A stretch of DNA of 43,269 nucleotides from Alphaproteobacteria bacterium (GCA_028279245.1 JANQOE010000119.1:1-43269); one strand, 5' to 3'. Positions 1-8,576 are shown, counted from the first letter of the stretch. The notes: a model not told the origin generated them from the sequence alone. Program-made: numbers and translations.

Positions 1-600
1 GGGGTCATCATGGACCCCTAGGGCGCGCGACACGTTGTCGAAGTTATAGAGCGGTTCGCCCATGCCCATCATGACGATGTTGCGAATCTGGCGCAGGCCT
101 TCCGGGGTGCGCCAGTCGTCGAGGCTGTCCCGGGCGAGCAAGAGTTGTCCGACGATTTCGGCGGCGCTCAAATTGCGCACCAGCTTCTGGGTGCCGGTGT
201 GGCAGAACTGGCAGTTCAGGGTGCAGCCGACCTGGGAGGAGATGCAGAGGGTGCCGGTGTCGTTCTCCGGTATGTAGACCGTCTCGATCAGGTGCCCGTC
301 ATGCAGGCGCAGCAGCCACTTCTGGGTGCCGTCGTTCGATGTCAGATGACGGTTGACCTCCAGCCGGCCGATGGTCGAGCGCTGGGCCAGGTCGGCCCTG
401 TCCGCTTTGGACAGATTGGTCATCGCCGCAAAATCGCGGACGCCGCGGCTATAGACCCAATTCCAGAGTTGCTTGCCGCGATAGGCGGGCAGGTTCATCG
501 CCTTGACCTGGGCGGCCATCTCGGTGCGGTCCAGGGTCGCCAGATCGGTTAGGCCCCCCTCCGGCATCGGTGGGGCGAAAGCGGATGAGTTCAGCGGCAT
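1..600 (-). CDS. rlmN: 23S rRNA/tRNA adenine-C2 methyltransferase RlmN (partial)
   Basis: This is a radical-SAM enzyme that methylates C2 of A2503 in 23S rRNA, and of A37 in some tRNAs. The reading frame runs from an ATG at 598-600 to the left edge, giving 200 codons with the C-terminus missing. The radical-SAM cysteine motif is visible as [12 protein letters not shown] (CxxxCxxC), followed by the family signature [17 protein letters not shown] near the cut end. The N-terminal part includes the usual [12 protein letters not shown] segment. An AAGGGG Shine-Dalgarno-like sequence lies 2 nt before the ATG inside a small hairpin (see 602-620). The gene follows the IalB-family gene by 56 nt on the same strand, a common alphaproteobacterial neighbourhood. 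Identity is very secure. Confidence 0.96.
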   Translation of the reverse strand, partial: MPLNSSAFAPPMPEGGLTDLATLDRTEMAAQVKAMNLPAYRGKQLWNWVYSRGVRDFAAMTNLSKADRADLAQRSTIGRLEVNRHLTSNDGTQKWLLRLHDGHLIETVYIPENDTGTLCISSQVGCTLNCQFCHTGTQKLVRNLSAAEIVGQLLLARDSLDDWRTPEGLRQIRNIVMMGMGEPLYNFDNVSRALGVHDDP

Positions 601-601
601 G

Positions 602-620
602 ACCCCTTCACTTAAGGGGT
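602..620 (-). promoter_or_regulatory. Hairpin overlapping the rlmN ribosome-binding site
   Basis: A perfect 7-bp inverted repeat, ACCCCTT and AAGGGGT with a 5-nt loop, ends one base before the rlmN ATG. On the minus-strand transcript its 3' arm carries the AAGGGG that would serve as the Shine-Dalgarno sequence, so folding would hide it. It could be a translational control element or chance. No U-run follows, so it is not a good terminator. Confidence 0.4.
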
Positions 621-656
621 TCAGCGACGACCGGCAACAGCGCGCCGGCGAAGGGG

Positions 657-1184
657 TTAGCGGCCGCAGGCTTGGTTAATGGCGTTGTGGGCCTTGGTGA
701 CGCCGCTCAGGGAGTAGCTGTCGGTGGTCGGGTTGTTGCGGCTTGACGTGCCCTTGACCGACATCCGCGCCCCGGCCCGCATCGCCCTGACGATCTGGCT
801 ATCGTCATCGGCTTCGTAGGCCCAGGCATTCCCGTTATTGGTGAACAGGTTCCAGGTTTGACCGCCGATCGTCACCTCGACATCGGTCTCCTGCTTGAAG
901 GTGTAGCCGATGTCGACTTGGACGACGTCCCATTCCTTGGTCCCGGGGCGATGCCACACCAGGTAAAAGATCTCGCCGCGCCGGTCGCGTAGCGACGCGT
1001 CCTGCGGCCGCGAGACCATGTAACAGAATTGATCCTGTCCGGCCCCGGTCTTGTATGCGATCCAGTCTCCGAACTCCCCAATCTGCTCGGGTTCGGACTG
1101 AGCGGTTGCGTGCGTTGCAAAAGCGAGCGCACACACCGCGACGGCAAACAGTGCCTGCGAGACTCGACTCAGCTTCATGCGCAT
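657..1184 (-). CDS. Invasion-associated locus B (IalB) family exported protein
   Basis: This 175-residue protein has an N-terminal signal peptide: a basic MRMKLSR start, then a hydrophobic stretch ending in ATHATA before the mature part. The mature domain matches the IalB family, with the early [10 protein letters not shown] segment, a cysteine in QFCYMVSRP and a second cysteine in the C-terminal NQACGR, which could pair in the periplasm. IalB was named from Bartonella erythrocyte invasion, but the family is widespread in free-living alphaproteobacteria, where its role is unclear. It sits between the TrmH-family gene (50 nt upstream) and rlmN (56 nt downstream), all on the same strand. A second ATG two codons in, at 1178, is also possible. 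Confidence 0.85.
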   Translation of the reverse strand: MRMKLSRVSQALFAVAVCALAFATHATAQSEPEQIGEFGDWIAYKTGAGQDQFCYMVSRPQDASLRDRRGEIFYLVWHRPGTKEWDVVQVDIGYTFKQETDVEVTIGGQTWNLFTNNGNAWAYEADDDSQIVRAMRAGARMSVKGTSSRNNPTTDSYSLSGVTKAHNAINQACGR

Positions 1185-1234
1185 GTACTTAGCTCAGGCG
1201 ATTCCTGATGTGAAGTCACAGGTTGTCGTATCTG

Positions 1235-1777
1235 TCACGAATGCTTCGTGCTTTTTCTCCGGATGACCGGTGCGCCGAAAACGTCCGGCGGTAAGGTTTC
1301 GGTCGGCGCGCCGGGACCAACCGGGCGCGGCGCGTGACGCCCCAAGGTCAGCGTGCGGTCGTACATGACTATGGCGGCTGCGATCCCGACATTTACGCAG
1401 AAGCTGGTCGGGATCTTCACGGTGTAAGTGCACCGCGACAACAGGTCGGGCGATAGCTCGCCCCGTTCCGGGCCAAGCACATAGGCGGCGGCGCGGGGAT
1501 GCCGAAAGCTGGGCAGATCGATGGCGTCGTCGACCAGTTCGACGCCGACCAGCGCACATTCGCGTGGCAAGCGCAGGTCGGCCGGCCGGTCATGCTCGAA
1601 CAGCGGCACTCGCTCCGCGGCGCTCGACGTGTCCGAGAGGTTTCCTTCGCGGCGTCGATAGACCGCGCCCACGGTGAATAAGAAGCTGGCGCCGAAGGCG
1701 TGGGCGGTGCGCATGATGCTGCCCACATTCATCGCCTTGCTGATTCCTTCGACCCCGATACCGAAGTAGCCGCGCAT
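1235..1777 (-). CDS. TrmH/SpoU-family RNA 2'-O-methyltransferase
   Basis: This 180-residue SPOUT-fold methyltransferase probably methylates a ribose 2'-OH in tRNA or rRNA with S-adenosylmethionine. The N-terminal motif VEGISKAMNVGSIMRTAHAFGA (first 20 residues of the pattern typical of the family) is present in shortened form around residues 8-28. The cofactor-binding trefoil-knot motifs are seen as LGPERGEL and, near the end of the domain, IPTSFCVNVGIAAAIVMYD. The ATG at 1777 begins MRGYFGIGVEG, where homologues usually start. A GTG at 1792 is an in-frame alternative, and neither has a clear ribosome-binding site. The gene is divergent from the asparaginase gene with about 45 nt between starts. 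The RNA substrate cannot be told from sequence. Confidence 0.88.
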   Translation of the reverse strand: MRGYFGIGVEGISKAMNVGSIMRTAHAFGASFLFTVGAVYRRREGNLSDTSSAAERVPLFEHDRPADLRLPRECALVGVELVDDAIDLPSFRHPRAAAYVLGPERGELSPDLLSRCTYTVKIPTSFCVNVGIAAAIVMYDRTLTLGRHAPRPVGPGAPTETLPPDVFGAPVIRRKSTKHS

Positions 1778-1821
1778 CGGCGCAGCTTGCACGGGGCAGG
1801 GCGAGCGGGCAAGTTGCCGCG

Positions 1822-2835
1822 ATGTCCGACGAGCCGGTCCTGGTCGAAGCCACCCGCGGCGATCTGGTAGAGAGCAGCCATCGCGGATCCGTTGCTGTGG
1901 TCGATGCCGGTGGCAAGGTCGTGCTCTCCCTTGGCGACATCGACCGTCCAGTCTACCCGCGCTCGGCGATCAAGCCGTTACAGGCACTGCCGCTGCTCGA
2001 AACCGGTGCGGCGGAGGCGTTCGGTCTCGGCGATGTGGAACTGGCCTTGGCCTGTGCCTCGCATGGGGGCACCGCGCGCCAGGCCCGGTGCGTTGCCGAA
2101 TGGCTGGGCCGCGTCGGCCTGACCGAGGCCGACCTCGCGTGTGGCTGTCAGAGTCCGAGCCATGGCGATTCGCGGAAGGCGATGATCCGCTCGGGCGCGG
2201 TGCCGACGGCGCTGCACAATAACTGCTCCGGCAAGCATGCCGGCATGCTGACAACCGCCGTGCACTGCGGCGACGTGCCGAAAGGCTATCTCGCATCGGG
2301 ACATCCGGTGCAACAGCGGGTGTTCGATGCGCTGACCGAAACATGTGACGTCGATGTTCGTGGTGCCACGGCAGGGATCGATGGATGCGGCATTCCGGTT
2401 GTGGCTATGCCACTCAGTGCTATTGCGCGCGGCATGGCGCGGTTCGCATCGCCAGTCAGCGCTTCGGAGCGGCGGGTCGCGGCTACCACTCGGTTACGAC
2501 AGGCGATGGCGGCGGAGCCGGAGTTGGTCGCTTGGGATGGACATCTGGTCACCGATGTTTTGCGCACCACCAACGGGCGGGTGATCGTGAAGAATGGTGC
2601 CGAGGGTGTTTTTTGTGCGGCGTTGCCGGCGTTGGGTCTCGGTGTGGCTCTGAAGATTGCCGACGGCGCATCGCGCGCGGCGGAAGTCGCGATCATGGGC
2701 ACACTTGTTCGGCTCGGTGCCTTGCAGGACGCGGAGCAGCAGGCGTTAGCGGAGCGTCTGCGCGTGCCGCTGCGGAACTGGGCGGGCACGCTGGTCGGTA
2801 GCCTCCGGCCCGGGGCGGTCTTGTTGCCTGGCTAG
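1822..2835 (+). CDS. L-asparaginase, Rhizobium (ReAV/AnsA-II) type
   Basis: This enzyme hydrolyses L-asparagine to aspartate and ammonia. The 337-residue protein belongs to the asparaginase II family (PF06089), a serine-hydrolase-like fold unrelated to the classical bacterial asparaginases. Residues known to matter in Rhizobium etli ReAV fall at the same numbers here: Ser48 and Lys51 in RSAIKP, Ser80 in CASHGG, Cys135 and Lys138 in NNCSGKHAG, and Cys189 in IDGCGIP. The active and metal-binding sites therefore look intact. The exact numbering match also supports the ATG at 1822 as start, although no strong Shine-Dalgarno sequence precedes it. The next gene begins 4 nt after its stop, so the two are probably cotranscribed. 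Confidence 0.93.
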   Translation: MSDEPVLVEATRGDLVESSHRGSVAVVDAGGKVVLSLGDIDRPVYPRSAIKPLQALPLLETGAAEAFGLGDVELALACASHGGTARQARCVAEWLGRVGLTEADLACGCQSPSHGDSRKAMIRSGAVPTALHNNCSGKHAGMLTTAVHCGDVPKGYLASGHPVQQRVFDALTETCDVDVRGATAGIDGCGIPVVAMPLSAIARGMARFASPVSASERRVAATTRLRQAMAAEPELVAWDGHLVTDVLRTTNGRVIVKNGAEGVFCAALPALGLGVALKIADGASRAAEVAIMGTLVRLGALQDAEQQALAERLRVPLRNWAGTLVGSLRPGAVLLPG

Positions 2836-2839
2836 CACG

Positions 2840-4858
2840 GTGTTCGATCCAACAGTCCTGAAAGAGTCACCGCAATCGGCCTTGCGGGTCCTGTGCGCGC
2901 GTGGCGATGCGACGGGGCTTCTACAGGTGTTGGCGGAGGACGTCGACCGATCGGGGGCCGCGCACGAACTTGTTTGTTTGGACGGTCAACCCGGCGGTGC
3001 AAGTGGCGCCGGGACCACCGTCACCGTTGCGTCGTCGCCCACCGGGGTCTTCGACTGTATCGACTTACGCGGGGAGCTGCTGGATTTAGCGGGCCTTGAA
3101 GCACACTGGGAAATCTACCAGCCGCACCTGTCCACCGAAGGAGCGCTGCTCTGCCGGATCGCCGGCGCGTTGGGGCGGCTCGGTCTGGACGATGTGCGCG
3201 GCATGTTGGCGTTGTTGCCGGTGGAAGAACGGACCGAAGCCACGGTTGAGGCTTTGTTGGCGTCATTGCCGCCGACGCATCGCCTGCGGCGCGGGCCCGT
3301 CGATTATGGTGAGCTCGACCCGGACCAGCTGCTTATGCCTGCGCCTGAGGGACAGACCCTGCGTCAGATCGTCGATTGGCTGGACGCACACGCGTTGTCG
3401 CTGGAGGGCGTGCTGCCGGCGGATCGCTACGATCCCGCGGCGCTGGTGCAGTCGGGATTGCTGCGCCAACTCTTCGCCGAGCTGTCCTTTGTCGACCGAT
3501 GTGTTGTCGCCGAGTTGCTGGCGGGGGACATGATTGAGCATGTGCTGGTTGTCCGGCGTCGGCAGGAGCACGCCGAGGTGGAAGAACCGCAGCCGGCGGA
3601 AACGCGAACCGCCCAAGTGAAGTCCCAGTACGAGTCGTTTCCCTATCCGTCGCGCGATCCGGAAGATGAACGACAGCGGCTGTTGCGCGGCATCCCCAGC
3701 GACCTGGCTGACGTGAACCACTATGTATTCGGCGGGCGCCGCGATTTCAGTAAGCCGTTTCGGGCTTTGGTGGCAGGCGGTGGCACCGGCGACGCAACGG
3801 TGATGCTAGCGCAGCAGTTGCAGGATGCGGGCACCGATGGCGAGGTCGTGCAGGTCGACCTGAGCGAAGCCAGCCTCGACATCGCACGGGGCCGGGTGCG
3901 GATCCGCGGCCTCGACAATGTGCGTTTCGTGCAGGGCTCGTTGCTGGAGGTGCAGTCGCTCGATCTTGGTGTGTTCGACTATGTCGACTGTTGCGGCGTA
4001 CTGCATCACCTGCCCGATCCGCTGTCAGGGTTGCGCGCCCTGGTCTCGGTGCTGGTGCCGGATGGCGGCCTCGGGATCATGCTGTACGCGACTCTGGGCC
4101 GCACCGGGGTCTATCATCTGCAGGACATCCTGCGGCTGATTGCACCGGCGTCGCTTGGCGACGAGGTGCGGCTGGCGCGAACACGGGCGCTGTTGGATGC
4201 GCTGCCGGACAGCAACTGGCTGCGGCACAACCCGTTTATCCGCGATCATCAGGCGAGTGATACCGGACGTTACGACTTGTTGCTGCACGCGATTGACCGG
4301 TCGTATCGGGTGCCGGAGATCGGCGAGCTTTGCGCGGCCGCCGGACTGCGGGTGGTGTCGTTCCTGGAGCCGGTGCAGTACGACGCGAATGTCTTTGGTG
4401 CTGCGCCGCGGTTGCGCCGTCTGCTCGCTGACATGGAACCGCTGGCGCGGGCGGCGTTCGCTGAACTATTTACCGGCCGTCGCCGCAAGCATGTGTTCCA
4501 AGCGGTGCGAACCGAGAACCCTGTGCAGCCACCCGATCCGACTGATGCCGATATGATTCCGACTCTGGTGAATGTCAGGCCGGAGGTGATCGACAGCATT
4601 CCCGCCGGCGGTCAGATCAAATTCTCTGAGCGCGATGGTGCGTTGTTTCTGCCGGTGCCGCCGCTGGCCCGTGCGCTCATGCAACGCATCGATGGACAAC
4701 GCAGCATTGACGAAATTGTCGCCGATGTGTGCAAGCTGCGCCCGGACCTGGGTGCCGAGGGTGTCGCCCGCCAGTTTGGCTTGCTTTACGACACCTTCAA
4801 CTCTGTGAACCGGATGCTCCTGTCCGAGCGCCCGCTCTACGCCGCTTCGCGCAAATAG
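2840..4858 (+). CDS. Large multidomain class I SAM-dependent methyltransferase
   Basis: This 672-residue protein begins at a GTG 4 nt after the asparaginase stop. It has three parts. Residues about 1-250 form an unassigned N-terminal region. A Rossmann methyltransferase domain at about 255-480 opens with QYESFPYP and carries the SAM-binding loop VAGGGTGDAT near residue 312, the acidic end of strand 2 in VQVDLSEAS, and CCGVLHHLPDP as motif IV/post-motif. A C-terminal segment at about 585-672 contains IDGQRSIDEIV and resembles small PqqD-like winged-helix domains. The substrate is unknown. The QYESFPYP start of the methylase domain recurs in uncharacterised proteobacterial methyltransferases. 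The 3' end overlaps the convergent DinB gene by 22 nt. The methyltransferase call is secure; any specific function would be a guess. Confidence 0.82.
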   Translation: MFDPTVLKESPQSALRVLCARGDATGLLQVLAEDVDRSGAAHELVCLDGQPGGASGAGTTVTVASSPTGVFDCIDLRGELLDLAGLEAHWEIYQPHLSTEGALLCRIAGALGRLGLDDVRGMLALLPVEERTEATVEALLASLPPTHRLRRGPVDYGELDPDQLLMPAPEGQTLRQIVDWLDAHALSLEGVLPADRYDPAALVQSGLLRQLFAELSFVDRCVVAELLAGDMIEHVLVVRRRQEHAEVEEPQPAETRTAQVKSQYESFPYPSRDPEDERQRLLRGIPSDLADVNHYVFGGRRDFSKPFRALVAGGGTGDATVMLAQQLQDAGTDGEVVQVDLSEASLDIARGRVRIRGLDNVRFVQGSLLEVQSLDLGVFDYVDCCGVLHHLPDPLSGLRALVSVLVPDGGLGIMLYATLGRTGVYHLQDILRLIAPASLGDEVRLARTRALLDALPDSNWLRHNPFIRDHQASDTGRYDLLLHAIDRSYRVPEIGELCAAAGLRVVSFLEPVQYDANVFGAAPRLRRLLADMEPLARAAFAELFTGRRRKHVFQAVRTENPVQPPDPTDADMIPTLVNVRPEVIDSIPAGGQIKFSERDGALFLPVPPLARALMQRIDGQRSIDEIVADVCKLRPDLGAEGVARQFGLLYDTFNSVNRMLLSERPLYAASRK

Positions 4859-5337
4859 TACATGAGATCCAGGGGTGGTGGCGCCACCGTCGTCTGAGTC
4901 AGTTGGTCGTGCACTTGGCCACGGTGATGAGTCTGGTGATTAAACAGGTGGCCCAGCATGTGCCACAGCGGCGATGTCATCGCGCCGAAACTCACGGTTT
5001 TGTAGCTGTAGTCTTGCTGTAGGTCGGTTTCGCTGAGGCCGTTTACGACTTCGTCGATGCGTTGGTCCTCGGCCTCGCGGGCTGCGCGCAACGCTTCGAT
5101 GTTCGGATACAGAACTTCGTCGAGCCGTTTGAGGCCGGAATCGACGCCAACGATCCGGCCGATCCACATGCGGTCGCCGATCAGGATGTGGTTCAGGGTG
5201 CCATGGATCGATTTGAAGAAAGCCGGTCGCTCCGCGAGATACGCATCTTCCGATAGTTCGGCGCAGGCGTCGTAGAGGCGGCGGTTGGCCCAGTCATTGT
5301 AGACAGCCAGCGTCTTGAAATGCTGGAGGAGGCTCAT
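4837..5337 (-). CDS. DinB family protein
   Basis: This 166-residue four-helix-bundle protein belongs to the DinB/YfiT-like superfamily, whose members are often metal-dependent thiol transferases or hydrolases. The metal triad is visible: His50 in GTLNHILIGD, and His134 and His138 in FNHQTHHRG. The start is the ATG at 5337, which overlaps the stop of the upstream EamA gene as ATGA, so the two are translationally coupled. The open frame continues upstream, but that extension reads antisense-like and would lie inside the EamA gene. Its last 22 nt overlap the 3' end of the convergent methyltransferase gene. The substrate is unknown; mycothiol- or bacillithiol-type chemistry known for some relatives cannot be assumed here. 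Confidence 0.9.
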   Translation of the reverse strand: MSLLQHFKTLAVYNDWANRRLYDACAELSEDAYLAERPAFFKSIHGTLNHILIGDRMWIGRIVGVDSGLKRLDEVLYPNIEALRAAREAEDQRIDEVVNGLSETDLQQDYSYKTVSFGAMTSPLWHMLGHLFNHQTHHRGQVHDQLTQTTVAPPPLDLMYYLREAA

Positions 5338-6254
5338 GGGGTTTTCTCCGCAAGTCGGGGGGTGGCAATGCGAGTCATGACGATGAGATTGCCGGCCAGG
5401 ACTAGAACCACGCCGGTGGCCGCAGACAGGGTCCACTGATAGCCCTCGAACGCGGTCGACAGACCCAGCGCGACGACCGGGAACAGAATTGTTGCGTAAG
5501 CGGCGCGGTCCGGCCCGATCCGATTGAGCAGTGTCAGATAGGCCCAGAAGCCGACAATCGAGGCCAGCAGTGTTAGGTGCAGCAGGCTTAACACATAGGC
5601 TGGTGAGAAATCGAAGCTTGGCGCCGGTCCATTGAGAATGACGAAGTGTGCCAGTGCGAACACGGTTGTCAGAGCGGCACCATAGGCCATGCCGAAGGTG
5701 TTCGATTCGGTGACGCTCAATCCACGGCGCTGGTTGGCCATCGCCGCCATGTTACCTAATGAAGCGCTGGCGGTAGCGGCCAACGAGAGCAGCAGCCCGA
5801 TGACCGTGCCTGCGTCGAAGGCCGTGTCGGTTAGGGCCGGAAGAAAGATTAAGGACAGGCCGGTGATGCCGACAAGCCCGCCCACGACAACGCGTGCTCG
5901 GATCGGATAGCCGAAGAACAGGGCGGCGAACACTGTGTTCATGACTTGGATCAGCGAGAAGACCACGGCGGTCAAGCCGCTCGGGATAAAGCCGATCGCC
6001 AGGTAGAAAAGGTAGTAGTTGACGGAAAACAATAGCGCGCCTTGCAGTGCCATACCGGCCTGCAGCCGGATGCCAGGCAGGGGACGGCGTTCCCGCAGCG
6101 CCCGGATGGCGAACAGAATCGCCGCCGCCAGCAAGAAGCGCCAGGCGACGGACCAGGACGGCGCGACAGAGCCGAGTTGGAAGGTGATGGCCAGCCAACT
6201 CGACCCCCAAATGAGGACGGTCGTGCCGTAAAGCAGCGGAATGGAAGATGGCAT
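5334..6254 (-). CDS. EamA-family drug/metabolite transporter
   Basis: This 306-residue inner-membrane protein has the ten hydrophobic segments and two EamA repeats of the DMT superfamily. It begins MPSSIPLLYGTTVLIWGSSW, matching the usual first helix (WGSxW/F), and GFIPSGLTAVVFSLIQVMN marks the fourth helix region. Members export amino acids, metabolites or toxic compounds; the substrate here is not predictable. Its stop codon overlaps the DinB start by 4 nt. A conserved transporter-DinB pair could mean a shared detoxification role, but that is inference. It differs clearly from the two other EamA proteins in this window, which resemble each other more. Confidence 0.9.
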   Translation of the reverse strand: MPSSIPLLYGTTVLIWGSSWLAITFQLGSVAPSWSVAWRFLLAAAILFAIRALRERRPLPGIRLQAGMALQGALLFSVNYYLFYLAIGFIPSGLTAVVFSLIQVMNTVFAALFFGYPIRARVVVGGLVGITGLSLIFLPALTDTAFDAGTVIGLLLSLAATASASLGNMAAMANQRRGLSVTESNTFGMAYGAALTTVFALAHFVILNGPAPSFDFSPAYVLSLLHLTLLASIVGFWAYLTLLNRIGPDRAAYATILFPVVALGLSTAFEGYQWTLSAATGVVLVLAGNLIVMTRIATPRLAEKTP

Positions 6255-6311
6255 TCGGACCGGGGGCTATGGCCGCCCGATCCTATCGCCGCTAGCGCGC
6301 TTGCGCACCCC

Positions 6312-6536
6312 TTAGGCGCGCCAGAACGGCTTGTGGGCTTCTTTGGCCAGGGTCAATCGGTCCACCCCGATGTCGCGCCACAGGTGGCCCGACATCTCCA
6401 GCAGGCGGCGGCGGTCGTCGGCACGGCGTTGCCACAGGATCCAGGTATCGACGCCCTTGCGTAGGAGGCGGAGAATGGCGCCTTCCGGCCGGGCAAATGG
6501 GGCAAAGAATTGTCTCGATACATTAGCAGTTCTCAT
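6312..6536 (-). CDS. DUF1127 small protein
   Basis: This is a 74-residue basic protein. Its C-terminal half, WQRRADDRRRLLEMSGHLWRDIGVDR (positions about 35-60 of the protein), is a DUF1127 domain, recognised by the RxxLxxMSxxxLxDIGxxR pattern. Small arginine-rich DUF1127 proteins are abundant in alphaproteobacteria, and some influence RNA turnover or phosphate and carbon metabolism. It is transcribed divergently from a GcvA-like LysR gene with 129 nt between starts, a frequent pairing in which the regulator controls the small gene. The ATG at 6536 follows AGGGAACCAGAGCC on the minus strand, a plausible ribosome-binding region. Confidence 0.9.
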   Translation of the reverse strand: MRTANVSRQFFAPFARPEGAILRLLRKGVDTWILWQRRADDRRRLLEMSGHLWRDIGVDRLTLAKEAHKPFWRA

Positions 6537-6587
6537 GGCTCTGGTTCCCTTCCTCGCCTCTCGGCGGGTGCAGTGCCCTATACAGAG

Positions 6588-6610
6588 CCTTAAGATGTGC
6601 TAGTCTAAGG
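6588..6610. promoter_or_regulatory. Dyad in the DUF1127-LysR divergent promoter
   Basis: CCTTA and TAAGG form an interrupted dyad (13-nt centre) midway between the divergent DUF1127 and LysR genes. LysR-type regulators usually bind such interrupted dyads between themselves and their target, so this is a candidate operator. The assignment rests on position and symmetry only. Confidence 0.3.
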
Positions 6611-6635
6611 CGATCTACAAACGAGAGTTTCTTGG

Positions 6636-6653
6636 GTTTTTCATGAGAAAAAC
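6636..6653. promoter_or_regulatory. Inverted repeat upstream of the LysR gene
   Basis: A perfect 7-bp inverted repeat, GTTTTTC and GAAAAAC around ATGA, lies 12 nt before the GTG start of the LysR gene. It could be an autoregulatory site or the leader hairpin of that transcript. It is one of the few AT-rich symmetric elements in this region. Confidence 0.35.
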
Positions 6654-6665
6654 TAAGGTGAGTCC

Positions 6666-7559
6666 GTGGCCCGCCGGCTGCCGCCGCTGAACGGTCTGCG
6701 GGCCTTCGAGGCAGCGGCACGGCACCTTAGTTTCACCCGGGCCGCCGACGAGCTTTCGGTAACCCAGGCGGCGGTGAGCCATCAGGTGAAGGCGTTGGAA
6801 GAACGCCTCGGCGTGCAACTGTTCCGGCGGGCGAACCGGGCGTTGCTGCTCACCGAGGAGGGGCAGCACTATCTGCCTGATGTTCGCGATGCCTTCGATC
6901 TGATCGCCGGCGCGACGGAGCGCATGCTGCTGCATGAGTCGACCGGCCAGTTGACGGTCAGCACCACGACGTCGTTCGCGTCCGCCTGGCTGGTGCCGCG
7001 GTTGTCGCTGTTCCGGGACAAGCATCCCGATATCGAGGTGCGCATTCACGCGGACGAGACGTCCATCGACTTTGCGCGCAGCGATGTGGACCTGGCGATT
7101 CGTTATGGCCGCGGCAATTGGCCGGGATTGAAAGCCACCAAACTGTTTAGTGAGACCTACTACCCGGTGTGCAGCCCAGCCCTGCTGCAACGCGGCGCGC
7201 CGCTGCGGGAGCCGTCGGACCTGCGCCATCACACGCTGCTGCATGAAGATCATATGACGATCAACTGGGCGGTCTGGTTGCGGACCGCCGGGGTCACCGA
7301 CGTCGATGCGACGCGCGGGACCGTGTTCAACCGCGGCAGCATGGTCATACAAGCGGCGGTCGAAGGGCAGGGCGTGGCATTGGGCCGCTCGCCCCTGGCC
7401 GACGATGATTTGGCGGCCGGGCGGTTGGTGCGGTTGTTCGAAGTCTCGTTGGTCGGCGATTGGGCCTATTACGTTGTGTGCCCGGAAGTGTCGGCGGAAC
7501 GGGTGAAGATCGCGGCGTTTACCGATTGGCTGTTGGCGGAGATTGGAGAGACCGGTTAG
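6666..7559 (+). CDS. LysR-family transcriptional regulator, GcvA-like
   Basis: This 297-residue DNA-binding regulator has an N-terminal winged helix-turn-helix (residues about 5-65) reading LNGLRAFEAAARHLSFTRAA and then SVTQAAVSHQVKALEERLGV, the signature of the GcvA/AmpR branch of LysR proteins. Residues about 90-295 form the periplasmic-binding-protein-like effector domain. The GTG at 6666 is preceded by AAGGTGA at a suitable distance. The gene is divergent from the DUF1127 gene, and regulation of that neighbour is the most likely local role. The regulated compound is unknown; resemblance to the glycine-cleavage activator is at family level only. Confidence 0.92.
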   Translation: MARRLPPLNGLRAFEAAARHLSFTRAADELSVTQAAVSHQVKALEERLGVQLFRRANRALLLTEEGQHYLPDVRDAFDLIAGATERMLLHESTGQLTVSTTTSFASAWLVPRLSLFRDKHPDIEVRIHADETSIDFARSDVDLAIRYGRGNWPGLKATKLFSETYYPVCSPALLQRGAPLREPSDLRHHTLLHEDHMTINWAVWLRTAGVTDVDATRGTVFNRGSMVIQAAVEGQGVALGRSPLADDDLAAGRLVRLFEVSLVGDWAYYVVCPEVSAERVKIAAFTDWLLAEIGETG

Positions 7560-7628
7560 GCGGTCGTGCTGGGCTGGTATGCGTCCCCGCCGCTTTCCTC
7601 GCTGCGGCCGCTCGACTAGGTTGTTGCG

Positions 7629-8576
7629 GTGGTCGCAAAAGCACCCAATGACAATGTCGCGGCCCGGCCCACCAAAGTAACGCGGCTGCTGGGCTCGTTG
7701 TCACCGGCGGTCGCCGGCGCAATTCTGATGGTGCTGGCAGCCCTAGGCTTCTCCGGCATGAACGCATTGGTGCGCGTTGCCGCGGGTGAGCTGCACCCAT
7801 TTCAGGTCGCGTTTTTGCGGTTCTTCTTTGGTGCTTGCTTCGCCTTGCCCTGGCTTGTTCGTCTCGGTGGTTGGCGCTCCCAACGTTTGGGGCTGCACGC
7901 GCTGCGCGCCTGCGTGACTACCGTAACCGCGTTGTTATGGTTTTCATCTCTTACGCTGCTGCCAATGGCCCAGGCGGTATCGCTGAACTTCACGGCGCCG
8001 TTGTTTGCGACCATCGGTGCAGCGTTGTTTCTCGGCGAAACGGTCCGCAGCCGGCGTTGGTCGGCGACCGCCATCGGCTTTGTCGGCGTGTTGATCATCG
8101 TGCGTCCGGGCGTTGCGGAGGTTTCGCCAGCGATGGCGTTGCCATTGCTGGCGGCGGCAACGATGACAGTCAGCGTGTTGTTCGTGAAGGTCCTGACGCG
8201 GACCGACAGTGCGCCGACAATCCTGCTCTACATGAACGTCCTGCCGCTACCGATGTTGTTCGCGTTCGCAGTGTTTGTGTGGGAATGGCCGTCGGCGTTT
8301 GGCTGGACGATTGTCGTGGTGATGGGCGCGGTCGGTGTGGTCTCGCACTACTTCTTCACGCGGGCGATGGCGCTGGCCGATGCGTCCTATGTCATTCCGT
8401 TCGACTATCTGCGCCTGCCGTTTATCGCGGTGATCGCGTTCTTTGCGTTCGGCGAGGTGTCGGATATGTGGACCTGGGTCGGTGCGGCCGTGATCGCGGG
8501 TTCGGCGATCTACATCGCGCGGCGCGAGGCGCAATTGGCCAAGCAGGCGCGGGCCAGGGCGGGCAGCGGCGACTAG
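7629..8576 (+). CDS. EamA-family transporter
   Basis: This 315-residue, ten-helix DMT-superfamily membrane protein starts at a GTG (7629). The first EamA repeat includes HPFQVAFLRFFFGACFALP and a central FTAPLFATIGAALFLGE with VGVLIIVRPG; the second ends with SYVIPFDYLRLPFIAVIAFF. This pattern is shared with the EamA protein at 30283 and with transporters related to S-adenosylmethionine or riboflavin uptake, but no substrate can be assigned. The 3' end overlaps the convergent VOC gene by 4 nt. It lies 69 nt downstream of the LysR gene and could be cotranscribed with it, with no visible terminator between them. Confidence 0.9.
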   Translation: MVAKAPNDNVAARPTKVTRLLGSLSPAVAGAILMVLAALGFSGMNALVRVAAGELHPFQVAFLRFFFGACFALPWLVRLGGWRSQRLGLHALRACVTTVTALLWFSSLTLLPMAQAVSLNFTAPLFATIGAALFLGETVRSRRWSATAIGFVGVLIIVRPGVAEVSPAMALPLLAAATMTVSVLFVKVLTRTDSAPTILLYMNVLPLPMLFAFAVFVWEWPSAFGWTIVVVMGAVGVVSHYFFTRAMALADASYVIPFDYLRLPFIAVIAFFAFGEVSDMWTWVGAAVIAGSAIYIARREAQLAKQARARAGSGD

